A stretch of 11,499 nt of DNA, taken from contig CANDJX010000046.1 in the NCBI GenBank assembly GCA_947385185.1, positions 1-11,499 on the forward strand, read 5' to 3'. Position 1 is the stretch's first letter. The number at the start of each line of letters is the position of its first letter. This document shows, piece by piece, positions 1-6,600 of the stretch. Source of the stretch: an uncultured Clostridia bacterium (GTDB taxonomy: Bacteria > Bacillota > Clostridia > Christensenellales > Pumilibacteraceae). A program made the translations under genes and the position numbers. Under the pieces are notes generated by a model. It made no database searches. It saw only the letters and a list, made by a program, of their open reading frames with translations, and was not told the DNA's origin.

Positions 1-1323
1 GATCTGAGTGCTGATTATATTCAGAATCAGACTCATCGCAGAGTTCGTAACCATATACAGCGTGAACGCCGCGCAATACTGAATCGCAAAGAAGCCCATT
101 ATGACCGGCATAACGAACACCATGGCTTTCATACAGCCGGCATTCTGTCCCGCCGCCATATCCTGACCGCTCTTTTTCTGCTGACGGCGCGTTATTATCT
201 GCATGAGCACGTTGAGAAGCACGGCAAGCACGGGCAGTATAAGTAATCCGTTCACGCCGTATTCGCCCTCGTCTATTACGCGCGCCATGACCGTCGAATA
301 CGCGCCCACTGTTTTTTCGAGATCGGCTTCCGCCATACCCGAACGCGCCGGATCGGTGCCGTAAGAACCTATTGCAGTCAGGAACGCGGACTGCGTGGGA
401 GCGAGCGAATTCGCCCACGGAGTATCGGGTTGCCAGATATCCTTGATCCAAAGGAAAGAATCGCGGGCGTACCCTTTGCCCTCGTATGCGCCTTCGTTGA
501 AATAATAATCGTAAACGTCGTTCTGCGCCACCGTCTTGCAATACTGCAAAGATACCGAAACGGCGGAATTCTTACCCGCTTCCGCGGCAAGCTCGATTGC
601 GCGCGCAGTGTCGTAAACGCCCGACATATCTTCAAAACTCTCCGCGAACCATTTGGAATAGTTTTCGGTATACAGCGCATAATACGCCGTCCCTTTTTCG
701 GGACAGTCGACGTCGTTTGCAATAGCGTAAGCGGCGTCTTTGGCGGCGCGAACGTCGCCTTCCTCGGCGTAAGTTTCGCCGAACGCGTCTTTGTACCGGA
801 CGCGGAATGCTTCGGCGTAAGCGCCTTTTATGCCGTCCGAATCCGCGTCGTAATATTCGCTTCCGACCGCGGTGGTATACGCCGACTCGTAAACGTCGTA
901 AATGCCGAGATAATTATCGAACTGCTTGTACTGCGCCGTAGTCTGCAGCGCCGTCCAGAGCCAAATGAACACGACCATAGTCACGATCATGGGCAGACAG
1001 CTCGAAAGATAGCTCATACCTTCGCGCTTGTTAAGCTCCGCCTGTTTTTGCTGCAAAACTTTCGGATTGCTTCCGTACGCTTTCTCGAGCTTTTCGAGTT
1101 GCGGCTTGATACGCATGGTAACAAGCTGATTTTTACGCATCTTGTACCGCTGAAACAGATCGAGCGGGAACAAAATAATTTTAAGGCAGACGGTGAGCAG
1201 GATAATTCTGAGCGCGTAAAAACCTATGCCCGCCATACCACCGTTAAGGATAAGCGCCCACGGAAAATCCATGAAAGGTTCGATTGCTCCGGTCAGTCCC
1301 GTTATGCCGCTTAATACAGCCAT
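1..1323 (-). CDS. yidC: YidC/Oxa1-family membrane protein insertase (C-terminus cut by window edge)
   Basis: YidC inserts and folds membrane proteins, alone or with SecYEG. 441 codons are visible from ATG at 1321-1323; the C-terminal tail runs off the left edge. Seen: a first TM around residues 30-54 with a basic residue (K48) four residues before FP, at the place of the conserved hydrophilic-groove arginine; a charged cytoplasmic loop (59-104) with a KPQLEKLEKAYG-like stretch; TM2 around 107-127; the family motif FLWIKDIWQPD at 290-300; TM3 around 359-377; and further TMs around 398-418 and 420-437. No lipoprotein signal or N-terminal periplasmic P1 domain is present, so it is the Gram-positive type. 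Odd: about 160 soluble, Tyr/Ala/Glu-rich residues separate TM2 from the FLW motif, where I recall only about 20 in Bacillus SpoIIIJ. The start overlaps the yidD end by 13 bp and has its own ribosome binding site. Family call is firm; full length is unknown. Confidence 0.95.
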   Translation of the reverse strand, partial: MAVLSGITGLTGAIEPFMDFPWALILNGGMAGIGFYALRIILLTVCLKIILFPLDLFQRYKMRKNQLVTMRIKPQLEKLEKAYGSNPKVLQQKQAELNKREGMSYLSSCLPMIVTMVVFIWLWTALQTTAQYKQFDNYLGIYDVYESAYTTAVGSEYYDADSDGIKGAYAEAFRVRYKDAFGETYAEEGDVRAAKDAAYAIANDVDCPEKGTAYYALYTENYSKWFAESFEDMSGVYDTARAIELAAEAGKNSAVSVSLQYCKTVAQNDVYDYYFNEGAYEGKGYARDSFLWIKDIWQPDTPWANSLAPTQSAFLTAIGSYGTDPARSGMAEADLEKTVGAYSTVMARVIDEGEYGVNGLLILPVLAVLLNVLMQIITRRQQKKSGQDMAAGQNAGCMKAMVFVMPVIMGFFAIQYCAAFTLYMVTNSAMSLILNIISTQI

Positions 1324-1613
1324 TTGGTTTCTCCTTTTGGATTGAAAGGCACGGGATCGAATCCGCCGCACGCGAACGGATTGCAACGCGCTATACGCGC
1401 AAGTCCCATCGCTATGCCGATTATCGTGCCCCAATCCTCGATCGCCTGATACATATAGCTCGAGCAAGTCGGATAATAAATACACGACTTGCCTATCGCT
1501 CTGGATAACGTGAGCTTGTATAAGCGGATCAAACCCTGAAACAGCCACCTCAGAGTGACGATTTTCACAATCGCTCCGAGCGGCGTAAGTTTTCTTTTCC
1601 TTCTGAGTATCAT
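1311..1613 (-). CDS. yidD: YidD, membrane protein insertion efficiency factor
   Basis: A small (100 aa) amphipathic protein of the YidD (DUF37) family, thought to sit at the inner face of the membrane and assist YidC-dependent insertion. Seen: the family signature with CIYYPTCSSYMYQAI around residues 44-58 and RIARCNPFACGGFDPVP around 73-89. The conserved cysteines and the closing DPVP are intact, and length is in the family's usual range. The N-terminus is basic (MILRRKRK), then an amphipathic helix. Its ATG overlaps the rnpA stop as ATGA, and its end overlaps yidC by 13 bp, so translation is probably coupled through the operon. Nothing looks damaged. Confidence 0.96.
   Translation of the reverse strand: MILRRKRKLTPLGAIVKIVTLRWLFQGLIRLYKLTLSRAIGKSCIYYPTCSSYMYQAIEDWGTIIGIAMGLARIARCNPFACGGFDPVPFNPKGETKWLY
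1331..1335 (-). promoter_or_regulatory. yidC ribosome binding site
   Basis: AGGAG on the minus strand, 7 nt before the ATG at 1323 and inside the 3' end of yidD. It fixes the yidC start in a frame that overlaps yidD and suggests initiation at least partly independent of coupling. Confidence 0.8.
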
Positions 1614-1945
1614 ACGCTTTTGAGGAACCCCGCTTTTGCCGCCAGCCGCGCCATGCGCGACTTTATTTCGGCGTAAGTCAGTCCGGTAATGCCCGGACGA
1701 GCGACGAATATCATCTGCCCGCCGACAAGAGCCGGGAGCAATTCCGCCGCCGCGCCGCGCATACGGCGTTTGACGAGATTGCGCTTTACCGCCTTGCCGA
1801 TCTTATTCGACACGATGAACCCGATACGCTTGCAGTTGCCTTTCACGGCGACGAACGTAATCATGCCGTCGCCGCACTTCGAGCCGTGCGCCCGAACGTA
1901 CGCGAAACTGCCGCGCGCCCTCAGACGCGAGTCCCTTGACAGCAT
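1610..1945 (-). CDS. rnpA: Ribonuclease P protein component
   Basis: Protein subunit of RNase P, which binds the catalytic RNA and helps remove 5' leaders from pre-tRNAs. The 111-aa length is normal for the family. Seen: an N-terminal RLRARGSFAYVRAHG segment equivalent to the usual R-L-x-x-x-x-x-F-x-x-V start; the central beta-sheet segment RIGFIVSNKIGKAV (40-53); and the diagnostic RNR helix KRNLVKRRMR at 54-63, which contacts the RNA. It starts 5 bp after the rpmH stop and overlaps yidD by 4 bp. The site ahead of the ATG is weak (GGACAG), so translation may depend on coupling to rpmH. The RNA partner gene (rnpB) is not in this window. Confidence 0.97.
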   Translation of the reverse strand: MLSRDSRLRARGSFAYVRAHGSKCGDGMITFVAVKGNCKRIGFIVSNKIGKAVKRNLVKRRMRGAAAELLPALVGGQMIFVARPGITGLTYAEIKSRMARLAAKAGFLKSV

Positions 1946-1950
1946 GAAAC

Positions 1951-2103
1951 TCAGTGCTGTCCGAGCGGCTTCGGCGTAAGATTCTTTCTGCCTTTGTCGC
2001 GACGGCGTTTAAGCACTCTTCTTCCTGCGCTCGTCTTCATTCTCGCACGGAAACCGTGAACCTTTCTCTGAGCTCTTTTCTTGGGCTGGTAAGTTCTTTT
2101 CAT
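1951..2103 (-). CDS. rpmH: 50S ribosomal protein L34
   Basis: Small, very basic large-subunit ribosomal protein that binds 23S rRNA. The 50 codons begin MKRTYQPKKRAQRKVHGFRA and continue with RMKTSAGRRVLKRRRDKGRK, an unmistakable L34. The usual length is about 44; here the C-terminus carries a few extra residues ending PKPLGQH, which reach almost to the rnpA start. The ribosome binding site AAGGAAG (2112-2118) lies 8 nt upstream. It is the first gene of the rpmH-rnpA-yidD-yidC operon and is read from the promoter at 2162-2191. Confidence 0.97.
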   Translation of the reverse strand: MKRTYQPKKRAQRKVHGFRARMKTSAGRRVLKRRRDKGRKNLTPKPLGQH

Positions 2104-2161
2104 TATATCAACTTCCTTTATATTTGATTTGCCATATCGTTGGGCGTATTGTTACCGATTC

Positions 2162-2191
2162 ATTATAATAAAAACCCCGATGGAAAGTCAA
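2162..2191 (-). promoter_or_regulatory. Sigma-A-type promoter of the rpmH operon
   Basis: On the minus strand, TTGACT (2186-2191) and a perfect TATAAT (2162-2167) are separated by 18 bp, about 58 bp upstream of the rpmH start codon. Nearly consensus boxes fit a highly expressed ribosomal-protein operon. The -35 box lies inside the loop of the hairpin at 2170-2203, so promoter and putative terminator share bases. Seen in sequence; activity is inferred. Confidence 0.85.
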
Positions 2192-2203
2192 GTGATTTCG
2201 GGG
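2170..2203 (-). terminator. Putative rho-independent terminator interlocked with the rpmH promoter
   Basis: The minus strand can form a CCCCGA/TCGGGG stem (2198-2203 with 2175-2180, loop 17 nt) followed by a TTTTTATT run. It could end transcription of the upstream lipoprotein gene, whose stop lies about 125 nt before it. The stem is short and the loop long, so efficiency is doubtful. The T-run merges into the TATAAT box of the next promoter. Confidence 0.45.
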
Positions 2204-2328
2204 GTCAAATTCGCGCTGCGGTGACGCCTGAAACGCGCGCGGACGAAACTTTTGACGAATTATCCCGCCGCGGCTTAACTTAATAAACGATAAGGGCGGA
2301 AAACCCGACGGTAAAACGCTGCGATTAT

Positions 2329-3618
2329 TTACAACACAAGCGCGACGTCGGCTTTCACCGCAAAATTTACGTCGGTATCAGACGCCTTTACGTCGCACGA
2401 AAAATACACTTCCGACAAAGCCGTTCCGTCGAATCCGGCGTTCAGTTTTATAGCGGCGCGATCGCAGACAATTGCGGCTACGGCGGACGCGAAACCGTCC
2501 CATTCGCCTTCCGTCGCCTGCGACGGGGTTTCGGCGAGCTTTGCGTTCAGTTTTTCTTTAAGCTCTATCACAAGCGAATCGTAATCGTGTTTCATACGCG
2601 TGACGCGTTCGACGTATTCGTTTAACGTGCGCCCGCGATATTCGTTTATTACGCCTTCGGTTCCGGTTATTTTTTCGATTATGGGCACAAGAACGTCGGA
2701 GCCGAGCCCGAGATCCGAAAACCGTCCGTCGATTATGCCGAGCGCGTCGGATACCGTCATTTTGCCCGAAAAAGTTTTCGTCGCGCGGTCGAGCAATCCC
2801 GTAAAATCCACGCCGGCTTCCGCGGCGAGCGCCCCGAGCGTTTTACCCGACGCTTCCGCGATATACGCCTTGAATTCGTCGAATTTATCCGCATAGTCCC
2901 CGTCGAAGATTCCGAGCGCATACCCGTCGTCCGTTCGATCGAGCGTCGCGCCGCCCGAAATATCCGCGTCCGAGCCCGCATAGTCGAGAATGAACGAAAC
3001 CGCGTCGATCAGTCCGCTGCCGCCGATACGCGCGCTCCCGATCTCCCGTCCAAGGATAAGCTCGAAAGCCGCGAGCACGTCGCCGCTCAAGAAGCGCGTT
3101 ATCCTGCCCGCCGCTTCGGAAATCTCGGTTTTGTACGCATCGAACAGATAGAAATCGAGATCTTCGTCGTGTTCCATCAACCCGGTGTTTTCGTTGCGGA
3201 ACAACGCTTCCGCGCCGCTTTCGGACAGCTTGAAAATCGCGTCGCCGTCGTGAGCGAACTCATTTTCGCCGCTTACGGCTTTCAGTCCGAGATTGCCTTC
3301 GAACAGCAGTTCCCCGTCCGAAAGCGACAGCCTGCCCGCAAGATCTTTTACGGTAAGCGAGCGCCCGCCGGCGACAATATCGAGCGAAAGCGTTATGCCG
3401 CAGCCCGAAAAATCGCCGCAGAACGCGTCGGCGAGTTTTGCGAGAAGTCCGGCTTTTATTTCGGCTTCGGTCGGCGCGGGCGGTTCGGGTTCCTCCTCGC
3501 TGCCCGGCGGCGGTTCAATCGGCGGAGGCGGATCGGCGCACGCAAAACACGCCGACAGCGCGAGCATGAGCGCAGACGCGAGAAATAAAGCAATAAGTTT
3601 TCGGAAAAATTTTTTCAA
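2329..3618 (-). CDS. Predicted lipoprotein, paralogue of the core domain of the giant neighbour
   Basis: 429 codons, function unknown. Start is TTG at 3616-3618, chosen because GGAG sits 5 nt upstream and it gives a complete signal peptide: MKKFFRK, a hydrophobic core, then lipobox LSAC with Cys24. A Pro/Glu-rich linker follows (about 29-52), then a soluble domain to the end with beta-rich flanks (about 60-115 and the last 40 residues) and a helical middle. By eye the mature part matches residues about 889-1265 of the upstream giant protein in order: a DFSGCG/NFSELG-like start, a DLGLGSD versus DLGLDAD segment followed by a helix with EKI, and a similar closing beta region. It lacks the Cys-rich repeats. 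It lies 74 bp after the giant gene and is probably co-transcribed. Likely anchored on the outer face of the cytoplasmic membrane; role not recognised. Confidence 0.88.
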   Translation of the reverse strand: MKKFFRKLIALFLASALMLALSACFACADPPPPIEPPPGSEEEPEPPAPTEAEIKAGLLAKLADAFCGDFSGCGITLSLDIVAGGRSLTVKDLAGRLSLSDGELLFEGNLGLKAVSGENEFAHDGDAIFKLSESGAEALFRNENTGLMEHDEDLDFYLFDAYKTEISEAAGRITRFLSGDVLAAFELILGREIGSARIGGSGLIDAVSFILDYAGSDADISGGATLDRTDDGYALGIFDGDYADKFDEFKAYIAEASGKTLGALAAEAGVDFTGLLDRATKTFSGKMTVSDALGIIDGRFSDLGLGSDVLVPIIEKITGTEGVINEYRGRTLNEYVERVTRMKHDYDSLVIELKEKLNAKLAETPSQATEGEWDGFASAVAAIVCDRAAIKLNAGFDGTALSEVYFSCDVKASDTDVNFAVKADVALVL

Positions 3619-3625
3619 AAACGCT

Positions 3626-3637
3626 CCGTATATACGG
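3626..3637. repeat. 12-bp perfect palindrome at the ribosome binding site of the small lipoprotein gene
   Basis: CCGTATATACGG is self-complementary, and on the minus strand its last bases (CGG) run into the GGAG Shine-Dalgarno of the gene starting at 3618. It could be an operator for a dimeric regulator or, as a short RNA hairpin, could compete with ribosome access. It also overlaps the arm of the larger hairpin at 3634-3682, so the two structures exclude each other. Confidence 0.5.
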
Positions 3638-3682
3638 TTTTGCCCGGACGATATTTTAATTACGCCCGGGCAATATTACCGT
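3634..3682. repeat. Intergenic inverted repeat between the two lipoprotein genes
   Basis: TTGCCCGG (3640-3647) pairs perfectly with CCGGGCAA (3666-3673), and outside it ACGGT (3634-3638) pairs with ACCGT (3678-3682). The resulting two-part hairpin fills almost the entire 74-bp gap. No T-run follows on the minus strand, so it is not a canonical terminator. It may be an mRNA-processing or stability element that sets different levels for the two cistrons. Confidence 0.6.
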
Positions 3683-3692
3683 AGTGGATTAT

Positions 3693-6600
3693 TTAAGCCG
3701 TAAGGTCGGTAAACGTGATCGCGAAATCGAAATCGCCGCCGATCGGCACGAAGTTCATTCTGACGTCGTAATCGCCCGTAATGCTGTTCCGGGTCGCGAT
3801 CTCGCTTGCCTTCGCCAGCAGTTCGGGCTTATCGAAACGAATGAGCGAATACCCGTCGTCTGTGACGTCGATAGAAAATACGGTATTTTCCACATTCTCG
3901 CCGCCGACCACAAGGCTGAAGGATACGTTGAACTGAGCGAAGTTATCGCGCTTGTAATACCCTATCACTATGTCGCCGCCGTTTTCGTTGAAATCCGTGT
4001 TTTTCGACAGATCCTCGAAGATAACCGTGCCGTCCACGCCTTTCTCGCTATGCAGTCCGCAAAGCGCGCAGACGTATCCGTCGCCGTCTTCGACGACTCT
4101 CCATTCATGTCCGCGCGGAGCTATTTCGCTCGACTCGAATTGTACACTGCAATCGACGCACTTTCTCTCGATTACGCCGGGCTGAGTACAGGTAGGTTCT
4201 TTCGTCGAGATCGATTTCGCAAAATGGAATTCCTCGGTGCGCGATTCGCCTTTATCGCCGTCCGAATAGGTTTCGGTCACAGTGCGCATACACTTCTCAT
4301 GATCGTATTCGTAAGTGAATTCATACCATCTTCTGCTTTCGGCAAGCGACTCCTCCTCTCTGTAATAATGCGTCTGCGCCTCCACGCCCTGATAATACGT
4401 ATACTCTTCTTCTTCGCGCAGCGATGAAAAAGTATCGTTTTGGACTCTTTCGTACTTCCGCTTTACCGGCTCGCTCTTTTCGCTTTTGTCGGCATAATAA
4501 ATCTTGTCAGTATACGTAAATCCATAATCGCAATGCCTGCACCGTTCGTATTCCTCGCGGACGTCGACATGGTAACCCTCCTCGTCGGTCGTATAGTCGT
4601 TGACATTGCTTTCGATCGTATGACGTTTGCCGCACGGATAAGTCGACGTAACGGGCGGATTATAATCGCCGTTTGCGTCCAGACCGAGGCTCAATGAAAC
4701 GTGCGCCGTACCGTTGCAATTCGCATCCGCGGTATAATACGTTTCCGCTCTGAAGCCGAAACGGCAACGCTCGGGATGAGTGACCGAACACTTTCCTTCG
4801 ACTACTCTGATTTCCCTTCCGGTCTCCGGGTCGTTTTGCATCCAATCGTTTATATTCATATCGCAGCCGTGCTCGCTCATTCCGTAATGTCGCTCCGCGC
4901 CGCACGGACAGCTCATGACTATAAGCTCGCCGCCGCACGTTCCGCCGTAAAGCGAAGTATCTATGCGCTCTATCTCGAACATATCGTGATAGTACGACTT
5001 GCGCTTATCGACAACCTCGCCGCAGGTCTTGCAGGTATAAGTAAGCTCTACTCCGGCGCGGCAATCCCTGTTCTTTTCATCGATAAACTTCCAGGAAACC
5101 TCGGGCGTATGTCCGTTGGTATAATACTCTTTTCTCGTATCGCCGCAATGCGTGCATCTGTACAGTCTGTAGCCCGGCGTCGTGCAACCGACCGGATCGA
5201 GTCCGCCGGTTTCGTCGGGCTCGTAATTATGCCGGCTTTCTATTTCGACTTCGCGGGTCACGGGATTGTAATACATGGACAGCCAAGAATAGTAAGTGTT
5301 CGTATTCATTTCGTCGGACTGCACGATTTCGGATCCGAGGAAACGGTTAGTCGCGCGGGAATAATATCTGCGCTCCGTGCCCCGCGTCCACTCGTTGGTC
5401 GCAAGCACCGTGTAAGAAACCGACTTCCAGTCGCCGCAATCGTCGGATACGGAAATCATTCCGACGTGCGAGAAATCGTAAACGCTTCTGTCGGTATCGA
5501 TTTCGTATTCGTAATAGTAAGCGTCTACGCCTTTATACGTTCCCGATTCTCTGCGTCCGTTCGCCCATGCGCCGATTCTTTCGCGCACGGCTTTGGTCAC
5601 TTTGCCGGACACGTCCGAAATGAACGTATATTCCGTCGTTTCTTTATCGTCGCCGTTGGGTCGGCTGACGGTGCACGTCGTACCGTTCACTATCCTGAGG
5701 TCGCCGATTTTCCCGAGTACGCTCGCCTGTACGTCAATGCCGCCGAAATCTATATCCGTGCCGCCGAAGAACACGCTGAGCGCCCCGTCTATATAAACCG
5801 ATTCGGTATAGCTGCCGCTCTGCGAAATATCGAACGACGCGTTGGTCGTACCGAGATTTATCGAAATTATGTTGCCCGCTTTATCCGTATAGATGACTAT
5901 GGACGTAGCTTCGTCGAAATATCCGATTATGTCGTCCACGTACGCTTTGACTTCCTCGTCCTCGTAAGCGATAGTAGTCCTGAGCCGCTCCGCCATATCG
6001 GTAAATTCTTTCACTACCGCAGAGCCCTCGCCGCCGAACGCCTGAGCGAGCATTTCCGCCACGGTAAGCTCGGACATATCCGGATCGCCGAGAATGTCTC
6101 TGTCAATATCTATGTCGTTGCCCATTGCCGTCAATATCTTTTCCGCAAGCGAGATCACGGCGTCCGCATCGAGTCCGAGATCGTCCACAAAACTCTTTGC
6201 CTCTTTGAGCTTCAGATTAAGCGCGTCGGTACCGAGCTTGACTATCGCGTCGTAGGTGCCTTCGCCGAGGCAATAGTCCACGAAATCGCTCACGTACATG
6301 GTGGTAAGCGCGGTATTGACTGCGGCGAGTTTGTCTTTGTCTACCGTGAATTTCAGACCGTCTGCGGTGGGCGCGGAAACGAACAGCCGCGACGCAAGCG
6401 TCGTCAGTTTGGACCCGAGCATATCCGACTTGAGCTCCGCGAAACCGCCGAGCAGCTCAGTAAACGAATCGCGGTAGTCCTTTATGCAGTCGCAAAGCTC
6501 GGCATACGTCATCGAGTCGTTGCCGAACAGCTCCATGCCGAGCGAGTTAGCCATGAAATTGCCGTCGAGGACGATATACTGCTTACCCTCGGAGCCGTCG

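Noticed and set aside
1..5. The contig begins with GATCT, the last five bases of an Illumina adapter
   Set aside because: Five bases are too few to call, and the YidC frame reads plausibly to the first base. Noted only because the other end does carry adapter.
2104..2328. Possible oriC next to rpmH
   Set aside because: No TTATCCACA-like boxes or A/T-rich unwinding element were found by eye in this 225-bp gap; it is explained by a promoter, a terminator-like hairpin and a 5' leader.
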